A stretch of 64,000 nucleotides of DNA. Origin: Roseiarcus sp963761435. GTDB lineage: Bacteria > Pseudomonadota > Alphaproteobacteria > Rhizobiales > Beijerinckiaceae. Below are positions 26,277 to 36,373 of this stretch, one piece after another (the stretch's first letter is position 1; every line of letters starts with the position of its first letter). Position numbers and translations under genes: made by a program. Where the stretch lies: positions 62,001-126,000 of the forward strand of contig CAVXHJ010000010.1 in the NCBI GenBank assembly GCA_963761435.1, in the 5' to 3' direction. The notes below the pieces were generated by a model. It had not been told where the DNA came from. It saw only the letters and a list, made by a program, of their open reading frames with translations, and did no database searches.

Positions 26277-26921
26277 ATGCTCGACCGGCGTGTGCATATG
26301 GTCAATGGCCAGCTGCGCACCGGCGGTATCGTCGATAAAGCCTTGCTGGCGGCGGTCCTCGAAGTGCCGCGCCAGCGTTTTGTCGCGCCAGCGCTCCAGT
26401 CGCTAGCCTATCTCGATCGCGAATTGCCCGCGCGCGGCGCAGCAATCCGCAAACTGCTCGCGCCGGCCACTCTGGCGCGGATGCTGCAGGCGGCGACGGT
26501 CGTCCCCGGCGATCGCGCGCTCGATGTCGCGGGCGGGTCCGGTTACGGCGCAGCCCTCCTCAACGCCATGGGCGCGACGGTGGTCCTGCTTGAATCGGAC
26601 TTGGGCGCGGCGGCGGCGGCGCGAGCCGAGTTCAAGGACAGGGCGAACATTGTCGTGGTCGACGGCCCGCTCGACCGGGGCGCGAGCGATCGCGGACCTT
26701 TCGACCTCATCGTCGTCGAGGGCGCATTCGCGGTTTCTCCGGACAGTCTCCTCGCGCTCATGGCTGACCCGGGGCGTCTGGTTGGCGTCGATGCGTCGAG
26801 CGCGCCCTCGCAAGCGGTTCTCTACGAGAAAAAGGGCGGGGCGCTCAGCCGAAGGGCGCTGTTCGAGACCGGCGCGAGCCTCCTGGACGGCTTCCAGCCC
26901 CAGGTGAGCTTCGCTTTCTAA
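26277..26921 (+). CDS. protein-L-isoaspartate O-methyltransferase family
   Basis: It methylates isoaspartyl residues in damaged proteins using SAM. The 214-residue product opens with the MVNGQLRTGG region that marks the alphaproteobacterial members, then VLEVPRQRFV, and the SAM loop DVAGGSGYGAALL at about 82-94. The position before tolC, the popZ-like gene and valS is a conserved Rhizobiales order. Start 26277 lacks a strong ribosome site; the internal ATG at 26298 is an alternative. The catalytic detail differs from E. coli Pcm, so enzymatic activity is not certain. Confidence 0.85.
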   Translation: MLDRRVHMVNGQLRTGGIVDKALLAAVLEVPRQRFVAPALQSLAYLDRELPARGAAIRKLLAPATLARMLQAATVVPGDRALDVAGGSGYGAALLNAMGATVVLLESDLGAAAAARAEFKDRANIVVVDGPLDRGASDRGPFDLIVVEGAFAVSPDSLLALMADPGRLVGVDASSAPSQAVLYEKKGGALSRRALFETGASLLDGFQPQVSFAF

Positions 26922-27164
26922 AGCTCGGATTTGGCGCGGGAAGGGATTCTTTCCCATGTGTCAGGTGTCTCATGTTTGCGACGCTCCGGCGAAAAATCGT
27001 CGCGCTCGCGACGGCTTGACGAAGCCGGCGTGGCGCGGAGAGGATTATCGCCTATGATGCTCCGTCCGACGGCTTCCAACGAGCGAGCGAGACGCGATTG
27101 TGATCGATCTTCTTTGCGGCGACCAGGGTGGCGTGTTTGAATTTCGCGTCGGACATGCGAGTTA

Positions 27165-27195
27165 GGCGACGGCGGGGGCGTCGGCCGCCTTTTTT
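27165..27195 (+). terminator. possible terminator or attenuator in the tolC leader
   Basis: GGCGACG (27165-27171) can pair with CGTC (27179-27182) and GCC (27187-27189) with a small bulge, and six T residues follow (27190-27195). It lies only 30 bases before the tolC start, so it either ends the pcm transcript or attenuates tolC. The 26922-27224 gap holds no gene. Confidence 0.4.
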
Positions 27196-27224
27196 GTGTT
27201 CTGGCGAGGGCGCGTGAGGCGGCG

Positions 27225-28676
27225 ATGATTTGGGGCTCGGGCGCATTTTGTGAGCGGCGCGGCGCACCCTGCCGTCGGAGGCCAACGCGGGTCTTGCGTG
27301 CGGCTTTGCTCGCGACCGCGGGCTTTGCCGCGCTCGGCGCCGGCGCGGGTCGCGCGGAAACGGTCAACGGGGCGCTGGTCAAGGCTTATCTGACGAATCC
27401 CGACATCAACACGCAGCGCGCTGCGGTGCGCGTGGCCGACGAAAATGTCCCGAAGGCGAACGCGGGTTATCTCCCGACCATCGAGGCGACAGGCAACATA
27501 TCCATTGAGCGCGCACAAACCAGTTTGATTGGCCCTGACAACAGCGCCGTCGGCAGCGCTGGAGTCACGCTCAAACCGCGTGGCTACGGCGTTCAGGCCA
27601 ACGAGACCGTCTTCAACGGCAACCGGACGGTCAACTCCATCAGTCAGGCGGAATCGCAGGTGCTGGGCGCGCGCGAGCAGTTGCGCAACACCGAGCAGAA
27701 CACCCTGTTTTCAGGCGTCTCCGCCTACATGGATGTGCTGGAAGACACCGCGATCCTGGATCTCGATCGCAACAATGTTCAGGTGTTGCAGGAGCAATTG
27801 CGAGAGACCCGCGACCGCTTCACCGTCGGCGAAGTGACGCGCACCGACGTGGCGCAGGCGGAGGCGAGCCTCGCCACCGGGCAGGCGACCGCGATTAGCG
27901 CGGAGGCGACGCTGCAAGCCGCGGTCGCGCGCTATCATCAGGTTATCGGCGACCAGCCGACGAGCCTCGCGCCGGTCAAGCCGATCGTAAGGCCGATTCC
28001 GAAAACCTTGCCCGAGGCCATATCGATCTCGCAGATCGAACATCCGTCGATCGGCGCGTCGCTGCACGGCGTTGATGCGGCCGAGCTGCAGATCAAGATC
28101 GCGGAGGGCGCCCTCTATCCGACTGTTGGCATCAGCGCCTCAGTCACCAACCAGTACGATGCGAGCGGAATTCCCGGTTTTCATGTGCTCGCGGGACAGC
28201 TGATGGGGCAAGTCAATATCCCCATCTACCAGGGCGGGGCTGAATACGCAGCGACCCGTCAGGCGAAGGAAAGCCTGTCGCAGCAGGAGATTCAGACCGA
28301 CTCCCTGCGCAATCAGGTCCGGCAGGCCGTGGTCGCCGCCTGGGGACAGAATGAAGCCTCGGTTGGCGTGGTGCGCGCGGCGCGCGCCGCTGTCTCCGCC
28401 AACGAAGTCGCGCTGACCGGCGTGCGCGAAGAGGCCAAGGTCGGCCAGCGGACGACGCTGGACGTTCTCAACGCCCAGCAGGCGCTCCTGCAGGCGCGGA
28501 CAACCCTTGTTCAGGCCGAGCACGACCAGGTGGTCAATTCGTATGCTTTGTTGTCGGCGATCGGCCGTCTCAACATCCCGACCCTTGGCCTCGCTGTCGC
28601 CGAATACGATCCGCGCGTGCATTTCGACCAGGTCAAGAACAAGTGGATCGGGCTAAGGACTCCGAGCGGACAGTGA
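27225..28676 (+). CDS. tolC: TolC-family outer-membrane efflux protein
   Basis: A trimeric outer-membrane channel that completes type I secretion and RND efflux systems. The 483-residue product has a basic N terminus and hydrophobic signal segment ending near residue 45 (GRAET). Two repeated halves follow, each with long helices and a conserved start (ALVKAYLTNPDI; SISQIEHPSI). GQRTTLDVLNAQQALLQART near 410-430 is typical of the second outer membrane efflux domain. Conserved synteny with pcm, popZ-like and valS supports it. It may serve the RND pair at 42-46 kb. Confidence 0.93.
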   Translation: MIWGSGAFCERRGAPCRRRPTRVLRAALLATAGFAALGAGAGRAETVNGALVKAYLTNPDINTQRAAVRVADENVPKANAGYLPTIEATGNISIERAQTSLIGPDNSAVGSAGVTLKPRGYGVQANETVFNGNRTVNSISQAESQVLGAREQLRNTEQNTLFSGVSAYMDVLEDTAILDLDRNNVQVLQEQLRETRDRFTVGEVTRTDVAQAEASLATGQATAISAEATLQAAVARYHQVIGDQPTSLAPVKPIVRPIPKTLPEAISISQIEHPSIGASLHGVDAAELQIKIAEGALYPTVGISASVTNQYDASGIPGFHVLAGQLMGQVNIPIYQGGAEYAATRQAKESLSQQEIQTDSLRNQVRQAVVAAWGQNEASVGVVRAARAAVSANEVALTGVREEAKVGQRTTLDVLNAQQALLQARTTLVQAEHDQVVNSYALLSAIGRLNIPTLGLAVAEYDPRVHFDQVKNKWIGLRTPSGQ

Positions 28677-28848
28677 GGCCTTGCCGCTTGCGCAGTGCGT
28701 GTTTCGCTCGCGGCTTGCCCGCGGCGGCCCCAAGCGACTATCGTGGGTACCATCGGCGCGATTCGACCGTCGGCGGCAGGGTTGGTTGATTTCCGGTCTT
28801 GTGCAAGGCGCGTGGCATAGGGCTCCTTGATTGGGGCAGGGCGGTCTG

Positions 28849-29397
28849 ATGAGCGCAATCAATTCGAACACCGACGATCGCGACCACGAGGCGATACGCC
28901 GCGCGCAACGCGCCCACGAACCGTCGATGGAGGAGATTCTCGCCTCGATCCGCAGCATCATCGCCGACGACCGCGCGCCAGCGCAGAGCGCCGCGCCCAA
29001 ACCTGCGCCGCAGGCGCCGCCGCCTGCGCCGCAAATCGTCTATTCGAAGGACGCTCCGAGCCTTCAGCGTTTCGCCTCGGAACCGCCCCAACGCTCCGAA
29101 GCGAACGCGCCCACGGTCGTTTGGCGCCGCCTGCAGCCGGCGGAATCCGAAATCGCCGCCGACGCGGCTCAGCGCGATGAGGAGCCGCTTCTGTCGTCGG
29201 AAGCGAACGAGGCCGTGACTGCGTCATTTAGCGCTTTGTCCGCCGATCTCTCGGTGCGCAGCGCCGAACTCGCCGACGGGCTGGTCCGCGAGATGTTGCG
29301 TCCGATGCTCAAGCAATGGCTGGACGAGAACCTCCCGGCCCTTGTCGAGCGGCTGGTGCGGGCGGAAATCCAGCGGGTCGCGCGCGGACGGAAGTAG
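28849..29397 (+). CDS. DUF2497/PopZ-like polar organising protein
   Basis: A 182-residue acidic protein. EPSMEEILASIRSIIADD near residues 20-37 and the C-terminal RPMLKQWLDENLPALVERLVRAEIQRVARG are the two conserved blocks of DUF2497, the family of the Caulobacter polar organiser PopZ. The middle (about 40-110) is Pro- and Ala-rich and disordered-looking. ATG 28849 is chosen over upstream TTG 28831 because the family N terminus begins there. It lies between tolC and valS, the usual place. Confidence 0.9.
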   Translation: MSAINSNTDDRDHEAIRRAQRAHEPSMEEILASIRSIIADDRAPAQSAAPKPAPQAPPPAPQIVYSKDAPSLQRFASEPPQRSEANAPTVVWRRLQPAESEIAADAAQRDEEPLLSSEANEAVTASFSALSADLSVRSAELADGLVREMLRPMLKQWLDENLPALVERLVRAEIQRVARGRK

Positions 29398-29520
29398 GCG
29401 ACTCGCCGGCGGGATCGCGTTGACTTCGGCCGCCGCGATGGGCTTATAGCCTCGCGGCGGAAAGCCGCCGCCCGATCTCGATTGGCCGATCCGGCGGGAC
29501 CCCGCGCTGACCAGAATTCC

Positions 29521-32397
29521 ATGATGGACAAATCGTTCGAGTTCGCTGCGGTCGAAGGCCGCGTCTCCGCGCTTTGGGAGAAGACCGGCGCGTTCCGCGC
29601 GGGCCGCGCCGAGCGGGCTTCCGCGCGACCGTTCTGCGTCGTCATTCCGCCGCCGAACGTCACCGGAAATCTGCATATGGGCCACGCGCTCAACAACACG
29701 TTGCAGGACATCCTGTGCCGGTATTGGCGCATGAACGGCCGAGACGTGCTGTGGCAGCCGGGTGTCGATCATGCCGGCATCGCAACCCAGATGGTCGTCG
29801 AACGCCAGCTCGTGGAGCGTCAGGAGCCCGACCGTCGCGCCCTTGGCCGCAAGGCGTTCATCGAGCGGGTCTGGGCGTGGAAGACGGAATCGGGCGGCGC
29901 GATCGTAGCCCAGCTCAAGCGCCTCGGGGCCTCATGCGACTGGAGCCGCGAGCGGTTCACGCTCGACGAGGGGCTCTCGCGCGCGGTCGCCAAGGTTTTC
30001 GTCCAGCTCTACCGCGAACGGCTGATCTACAAGGACAAGCGCCTCGTCAATTGGGACCCCAAATTCCAGACTGCGATCTCGGACCTCGAGGTCGTGCAAA
30101 TCGAGACCAAAGGCTCGTTCAAATGGTCGCGCGCGGACGGCGCGCCGCTTGACGCGGCCGCCCTTGCCAAGGCGCTTGCCAAGAATCCGAGCGGCCATCT
30201 CTATGAGCTCGACTACCCTGTCGTTGACGCCGAGGGCGAGGAGACCGGCGAGCGTGTGACCGTCGCGACCACCCGGCCCGAAACGATGCTGGGCGACACC
30301 GCGGTCGCCGTGCACCCCGACGATGCTCGTTTCCAGCATCTCGTCGGCAAGCGGGTTCGCCTGCCGCTGGTCGGCCGACTGATCACCATCGTCGCTGACG
30401 AATATTCCGATCCCGCGAAGGGCACGGGCGCGGTCAAGATTACGCCCGCGCACGACTTCAACGACTTCGAGGTCGGCAAGCGGCACGAGGCCGAGGGGGT
30501 CCGCCCGATCAACATCCTCGATGCGCACGCGCGCGTGGTTCTCAAGGACAATGTGGACTTCTTCGAGGGCGTGGAGAGCGATCACGACCACGCGCGGCTC
30601 ATCGCCGCCGTCGACGGCCAGGACCGGTTCGTCGCGCGAACGCGAATTGTAGAGATGATGGCGCTCGCCGGCCTATTGGCTCGGATCGAGCCGCACGCTC
30701 ATTCCGTGCCGCACGGCGACCGCTCGAACGCCGTCGTCGAGCCGTGGCTCACCGATCAGTGGTACGTCGACGCCAAGGCGCTTGCCGGACCGGCGATCGC
30801 CGCGGTCCGGGAAGGCCAGACCCAGTTCGTTCCCAAGACATGGGAGAAGACCTACTTCGACTGGCTTGAGAACATTCAGCCGTGGTGCGTGTCGCGCCAG
30901 CTCTGGTGGGGGCACCAGATTCCAGCCTGGTATGCGCCCTGGGGCGCCGTCTATGTCGAGGAGACGGAGGAGGCGGCCTACGCCGAGGCGCTTGCCGACG
31001 GCGTAGGACGCGGCGCCTTGACGGAGATCGAAGCGCAGGCGCTCGCGAGCGATGCGGCCCGGCTCGCCGAAACCTTCGTGCGCGACGAGGATGTCCTCGA
31101 CACCTGGTTTTCCTCCGCCCTGTGGCCCTTCTCCACCCTCGGCTGGCCCGATGAGACGCCGGAGCTCAAGCGGTTCTACCCGACCGATACTCTCGTCACC
31201 GGTTTCGACATCATCTTCTTTTGGGTCGCGCGGATGATGATGATGGGCCTGCACTTTCAAAACGCGATCCCGTTCCGCGATGTCTACATCCACGCCCTCG
31301 TGCGCGACGAGAAGGGGGCGAAGATGTCGAAGTCGAAAGGCAACGTCGTGGACCCGATCGACCTCATCAACCGCTTCGGCGCGGACGCGCTGCGCTTCAC
31401 CTTGGCGGCCATGGCGGCGCAGGGGCGCGACATCAAGCTCAGCGAGGCCAGGATCGAAGGATACCGCAACTTCGCCACCAAGCTTTGGAACGCCTCGCGC
31501 TTCGCCGAAATGAACGGTTGCGTCCGCGTCGCAGGATTCGATCCATCCGCCGCGCGCGAGCCCTTGAACCGCTGGATTCTCGGCGAGGCCGCGAAAGCGG
31601 CGGCGGAAACGGCGGGAGCGATCGAAGCCTATCGCTTCAACGACGCCGCCAACGCGGTCTATCGCTTCGTCTGGAGCTTGTTCTGCGACTGGCATCTCGA
31701 ACTCGCCAAGCCGGTCCTGCAAGGACCGGGGGACCGGGGGGCAAGGGCCGAGACCCAGGCGACGATCGCCCACGTCCTCGATACGATCTACGCTCTCATG
31801 CATCCCTTCATGCCGTTCCTCACAGAGGAGCTTTGGGCCATCAAGGGCGAAGCGGGCCCCGAGCGCGAAACGCCGCTCGCTCTAGGGCCATGGCCGAAGC
31901 AGGGCTTTGAAGTGGATGGCGTGGTCGAGGCCGAAATCGGCTGGGTGGTCGATCTCATCGCCGAGATTCGCTCGGTCCGGTCCGAAATGGGGGTGGCGCC
32001 CTCGACGCTGACCCCGCTCGTCCTCGTCGCCCCGAGCGCACGGGCGGCGCAAAGCGCGCGCGCCTGGAGCGAGAGCATCGGCCGTCTCGCCCGCGTCGGC
32101 TCGGTCGAGACGGCCGCGGTCGCGCCGCCGGGCGCCCTCGAGCTCGTGGTGCGCGGCGAAGTGGTTGCGCTTCCGCTCGCGGGCGTCGTCGACCTCGAGG
32201 CGGAGAAGGCGCGCCTCAACAAGGAAATTGCAAAGGAGCGGCTGGAGATCGCGAAAGTCGAGGCCAAGCTCGGCAACCCAGACTTCGTCGCCCGCGCGCC
32301 AGAAGACATCATCGCCGAGCACGAGGGCCGGCTCGAGACGTTCCAGTCGCGACTCGTTAAGCTTAACGCGGCGCGGGAGCGTCTGGAGCGCGTCTGA
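29521..32397 (+). CDS. valS: valyl-tRNA synthetase
   Basis: Class I aminoacyl-tRNA synthetase of 958 residues. The HIGH-like motif is NLHMGHALNNT near residue 55, and KMSKSKGNVVDPID lies near residue 600. The editing domain is in between, and the C-terminal coiled coil with LNKEIAKERLEIAKVEAKL is near 895-915. ATG 29521 or 29524 (MMDK) are both possible. It is the last gene of the pcm-tolC-popZ-valS block. Confidence 0.97.
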   Translation: MMDKSFEFAAVEGRVSALWEKTGAFRAGRAERASARPFCVVIPPPNVTGNLHMGHALNNTLQDILCRYWRMNGRDVLWQPGVDHAGIATQMVVERQLVERQEPDRRALGRKAFIERVWAWKTESGGAIVAQLKRLGASCDWSRERFTLDEGLSRAVAKVFVQLYRERLIYKDKRLVNWDPKFQTAISDLEVVQIETKGSFKWSRADGAPLDAAALAKALAKNPSGHLYELDYPVVDAEGEETGERVTVATTRPETMLGDTAVAVHPDDARFQHLVGKRVRLPLVGRLITIVADEYSDPAKGTGAVKITPAHDFNDFEVGKRHEAEGVRPINILDAHARVVLKDNVDFFEGVESDHDHARLIAAVDGQDRFVARTRIVEMMALAGLLARIEPHAHSVPHGDRSNAVVEPWLTDQWYVDAKALAGPAIAAVREGQTQFVPKTWEKTYFDWLENIQPWCVSRQLWWGHQIPAWYAPWGAVYVEETEEAAYAEALADGVGRGALTEIEAQALASDAARLAETFVRDEDVLDTWFSSALWPFSTLGWPDETPELKRFYPTDTLVTGFDIIFFWVARMMMMGLHFQNAIPFRDVYIHALVRDEKGAKMSKSKGNVVDPIDLINRFGADALRFTLAAMAAQGRDIKLSEARIEGYRNFATKLWNASRFAEMNGCVRVAGFDPSAAREPLNRWILGEAAKAAAETAGAIEAYRFNDAANAVYRFVWSLFCDWHLELAKPVLQGPGDRGARAETQATIAHVLDTIYALMHPFMPFLTEELWAIKGEAGPERETPLALGPWPKQGFEVDGVVEAEIGWVVDLIAEIRSVRSEMGVAPSTLTPLVLVAPSARAAQSARAWSESIGRLARVGSVETAAVAPPGALELVVRGEVVALPLAGVVDLEAEKARLNKEIAKERLEIAKVEAKLGNPDFVARAPEDIIAEHEGRLETFQSRLVKLNAARERLERV

Positions 32398-32597
32398 CGG
32401 CATGGCCGAGGCGCCATGTTGTTGCTTTTGCGCAACAGCTTGGCTGCAACTCTCGCGAGTCCTGGATTCCGGCTGGAAGGCGCCGCGATTGCGCCATAAA
32501 CAACTCTCAATTTCAAACTCAATTGATGACGAAAGTCGTCCGTGTCGCGCGCCGCTCAAGGGACCGCGACGCGGCCGGATGGCAGCTCGGGATCGAT

Positions 32598-33533
32598 ATG
32601 AGCGTATTCGCGTGTGCGGAAGTTCCGGTTGATAAGGCGCCGCTGCGCCGCCAGTTCGCATTCGCAGTCATCGGAACTCTGACTCTCGGGCTCGCGCCCG
32701 CCTTCGCCTTTGACGGCTCGACTTCGAACGCGCCGGAAAAGATCCCCGGGAACTTCAGCGACCCGCAGCAGGCGCTTCGCGTCGGCGTCGACGACTTGAA
32801 GGCCGGCGACGCGGTGGCCTCGGTCGCCGCTCTCACCTATGCAGCCGAAGGCGGACAGGCGATCGCGCGATGGAAACTCGGCGAGATGTATGCGGATGGC
32901 GACGGCGTGCCGCGCGACGATGTGAAGGCCTATCATTACTTCAACCAGATGGTCGAAGACTATGACGAGGACCAGCCCGACCGGCGGAATCTGAGCGCGA
33001 TCTCCAACGCCTTCGTCGCCGTCGGCGTTTATTGCCTGGACGGCATACCCAATAGCGACGTGAGGCCCGATCCCCGGCGCGCCCATGAATTGTTTCAATA
33101 TGCGGCGACGATCTTCGGCAACTCCAACGCGCAATATGACCTTGCGCACATGTATCTGGTCGGCGCCGGCGGAGTCGCCAAGGACAATATCGCCGCGGTC
33201 CGCTGGCTCGCGGTGGCGGCCGAAAAGGGCCACGCCCCGTCGCAGGCGCTGCTGGGCCACCTCCTATTCACTGGCGACGGCGTGCCGCATCAGCGCGCGC
33301 GAGGGCTGATGTGGCTCGGCTTCGCCAAGGACGGCGCGCAGGACGCATGGATACGCGACCTCTATCAGAGCGACTTCCAGCTCGCGAGCGACGACGATCG
33401 TCAGGCCGCCACGGCCATGCGCGACGCCCGCGTCAAGAGAACGCCCCCTTCGTCTCCGGGTACAAGCTTCATCAAGACCTTCCTCCGGCCGCTCGGCCTG
33501 CCGCTCGCCGGATGGGTTTCGCCGTCGCACTGA
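32598..33533 (+). CDS. exoR: ExoR-like periplasmic Sel1-repeat regulator
   Basis: About 311 residues. A signal segment ends near residue 40 (PAFAFDG). Sel1-type repeats follow: AIARWKLGEMYADGDGVPRDDVKAYHYF, SNAQYDLAHMYLVGAGGVAKDN and SQALLGHLLFTGDGVPHQRARG. The order and C-terminal LASDDDRQAATAM resemble rhizobial ExoR, which binds and inhibits the ExoS sensor kinase and so controls exopolysaccharide. ATG 32598 is used because the signal peptide fits; the frame stays open to 32523. The nearby acyltransferase-SGNH gene suits a surface-glycan role. Confidence 0.75.
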   Translation: MSVFACAEVPVDKAPLRRQFAFAVIGTLTLGLAPAFAFDGSTSNAPEKIPGNFSDPQQALRVGVDDLKAGDAVASVAALTYAAEGGQAIARWKLGEMYADGDGVPRDDVKAYHYFNQMVEDYDEDQPDRRNLSAISNAFVAVGVYCLDGIPNSDVRPDPRRAHELFQYAATIFGNSNAQYDLAHMYLVGAGGVAKDNIAAVRWLAVAAEKGHAPSQALLGHLLFTGDGVPHQRARGLMWLGFAKDGAQDAWIRDLYQSDFQLASDDDRQAATAMRDARVKRTPPSSPGTSFIKTFLRPLGLPLAGWVSPSH

Positions 33534-33741
33534 GCGCCGCAGGCTCCGGACCAGCGTCGCGATCCCTTTAAAGGCGCCCGAACGGCTCCCCTCTCTCGAA
33601 ACCACTCGGTCGAAGCCGACGCATGACAGACGCGCTCGGATGGGGTAGGCGGCTGAACGATGTGTGGCCGCCTCACGGCGCGGGCTGATCGGCGATCATC
33701 CTGCGGCGAGACGCCCTGTTCGCGACGGAGACGCGATCGGC

Positions 33742-33879
33742 ATGGTTGAAATTGGCCTCCGGCTCTTGAAGGGCCCATGGGCGGCTGCGGCGCTCATTTG
33801 CCTCGCCGCGTTCGTCCTGCTCTTCGCCCTCGCTGGTCAGACCGTCAACGCCCCGTTCGTCTATATCCCGCCCAAATGA
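33742..33879 (+). CDS. 45-residue membrane microprotein coupled to the acyltransferase-SGNH gene
   Basis: ATG 33742 opens a 45-codon frame with one membrane helix (about residues 13-33), a short basic N terminus (GLRLLKGPW) and a tail QTVNAPFVYIPPK. Its stop overlaps the start of the acyltransferase gene (ATGA), a strong sign of translation. The layout and the tail resemble the DUF5989 microprotein at 17379-17528. No family assignment could be made with confidence. Confidence 0.6.
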   Translation: MVEIGLRLLKGPWAAAALICLAAFVLLFALAGQTVNAPFVYIPPK

Positions 33880-36318
33880 AGCGCAGCGCTTCGCTCGATT
33901 TGCTGCGCGGAGGGGCGGCGTTCGCTGTCGCGATCCCTCACTACCTGACCTTGAACGCGCCGTTTCAACCCTTCGCGGAAGCCTCCGCGATCGCCGGCGT
34001 CGAGATCTTTTTCGTCCTCAGCGGCTTCGTGCTCGCCCCGCAGATCGTCGATTGGGTGGTCGGGAGGCCATGGCGCAACCTCGGCGTGTTTCTTGTCCGG
34101 CGCTGGATGCGCACCATCCCGCCCTACGTGGTCGCGCTCATCGTCATCGCGCTCATGACCGGCAACCTGATGACCGCCGACTTCGCGCGTTATCTCTTCT
34201 ACGTCGAGAATCTCCTCGTCTCCGCCAATCACATCGATTTCTATCCCGTCGCCTGGAGTCTCGCGGTCGAGGAATGGTTCTATGTCCTCTTCGCTCCCGG
34301 CCTGTTCGTGGTCGCGATGCTGCTTGGGAGACGCGATCGGCGGCTCGGGGCGACGTTCGGGATTGCGGTCATTGGAGTCGTGGCGGCGCTGCGATTGTCG
34401 CTTCACCCGCACGATTGGGACCTGAACGTCCGGCGGGTCACGCTCTTCCGCATCGACTCGATCGTCTGGGGGTTCCTGCTCTATCTCGCGCTCGAGGCCG
34501 TTCGGCCCCTTGCGCTCGATGATGCGACCGGAAGAAGGCGCCTCGGCGCGCTGGTCGCGCTGCTTGCGCTGTCGGTCCCGATCGAGCTTGTGGTGGCGAT
34601 CTTGGCCGTCGACGGCGACCCATTGGCGCAGCACGCGTTTCCCTATGTCTCGGCGGCCTTCGGCATGGTCTGCGTCGGCGTCTTCCGTCTGGCGGAGGAG
34701 GCGTTCCGCGGCCGGTTCGTGAGAGGCCTAAGCTTCTATCTCGGGCGGGTCTCGTACTCGGTCTATCTCTTTCACCTCATCATCGTCATGACGCTGAAGC
34801 CGAGGATCGCCGCGGCGCCGCTCGCCCTGCAACTCGCGATCTATGTCGCTTTGATCCTGGCGCTCTCGACGATCTTCTTCACCGGATTCGAGCGGCCGAT
34901 CCTGGCCGCGCGGCCCTATTATACCCCAGCGCGGCGCGCTGCAGCTCAGCCGCTCCCGGCGCCGCGCGGCGGGGTTCGACGCTTTCGTCCCTCGCTGATT
35001 TCGGTTGCCTTTGCTCTGGCGGCTCTCGCCGCCGGCGTTCTCGCCCGCAACGCCTTCATGGCCAACAGGCCCTATGCGTTCTATGGCCTGCTCATAGCCG
35101 CCGCTGGCCTCATGCTCGTGGTGAGCGAGAGGGCGCGTCCTTCCTCGATTGGCGCGCTCGCCGCGGCGGCGCGGGCCTTCCTCTTGTTCGCCCTCGCCTT
35201 GCCGTTCGCCGACGCTCTCTATCGCCATTCGACTGGCATGCCGCTCGCCGCGACCATTGCTCAGCCGACCTACTCCTATCGAGCCGCGCAGGCCAATCCG
35301 GCCGCCTTTGCGGTCTGGTGGTTCTATTATCTCAACGAATGGATCAGGGAGGACGGCATAAGGGCCGCGATCGACGCGCCTGACCCGCAAAAGAAGCTGC
35401 CGTTCGTGCTGGTTCCAGGCTCCTCGGGGCGCATGTTCGACACAACGATCCATATCAACAACCTTGGTTTTCGCGGGCCGGATCTCCCGCGTGACAAGGG
35501 CAATGCTTTCCGCATTGTGGCGCTGGGCGAGTTCGCAAACCTTCGGGCCGACTTTGCGCGATGGCGAGAAGCCTTGGCCCGAACTGTTGCAGGATCTGTT
35601 CGACCGCCATGCCTCATGCGGGCGCAGGATCGAGGTCATCAACGCCGGAACCGAGGCCTATACGCTCGAGGACAATCTCGAGCGTATGCGCCGCGACATC
35701 CTGCCGCTCAAGCCGGACCTGATACTCAGCACCCACGGCATGAACGGCCTGCTCGCCCTCGGGCTCAGGCGCGTTCCCGAACCCAACGAACCGGGCGTGA
35801 GGCCGCGCGCCTCGGCGCTTCTTGGCCGGGCCGTGCTGACGATCGAGCGCGCCGCCCACGATTGGCGGGCCCGGAATTCGGCCGAGGCCCGGCCTGCCGC
35901 GCTCCCGCCGATGTCCGACGCCGAACTCATGAAGAGCCGCTACGCCGAAGCCTATCGCAAGCTGATCGCGCTCGCGCGCGACAACGGCGTGGACATCGCG
36001 CTCGCGGGGTCGCCAATGGCGATCAACGAAGAGAGCCCTCGGGAGGTCAAGGACTTCTACGGCGCGGTCTTCAAGCCGATCGACGACATCATCGCCGCCA
36101 ACGCCGCCCACAATCGCCTGGTGCGCCTGATCGCCCGCGATGAGGGCGCGCCGGTCATCGACATGACCGCAGGGGTCGACGGCCAATGGGACGGCGATCT
36201 CTATCTCGACATCGTCCACTTCACCGAGGCGGGCAACGAACGTGTCGCCCATGACGTCTTCCGGCAGCTTCTGCCGATGCTGGCTGACCGCGACGGGTTG
36301 AAATGCGTCCTCCAATGA
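33876..36318 (+). CDS. acyltransferase-3/SGNH fusion (OafA-like), interrupted by one +1 insertion
   Basis: Residues about 1-370 form a multi-pass acyltransferase-3 domain (FFVLSGFVLAPQ, NLLVSANHIDFYPVAWSLAVEEWFYVL, FYLGRVSYSVYLFHL). A few more helices lead to a periplasmic SGNH domain (about 520-813). The frame shifts at TT 35532-35533; removing one T restores FRIVALGESQTFGPTLRDGE with the GES nucleophile block. DIVHFTEAGNERVA holds the catalytic Asp-His. The repaired protein is 813 residues. Such fusions O-acetylate lipopolysaccharide, capsule or exopolysaccharide. ATG 33876 overlaps the microprotein stop. Confidence 0.85.
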
Positions 36319-36373
36319 TCGGCTTAGGCCGTCGGCGTGGTATGCGACGTTTCCGGATGAAGGGATCGTCCTC

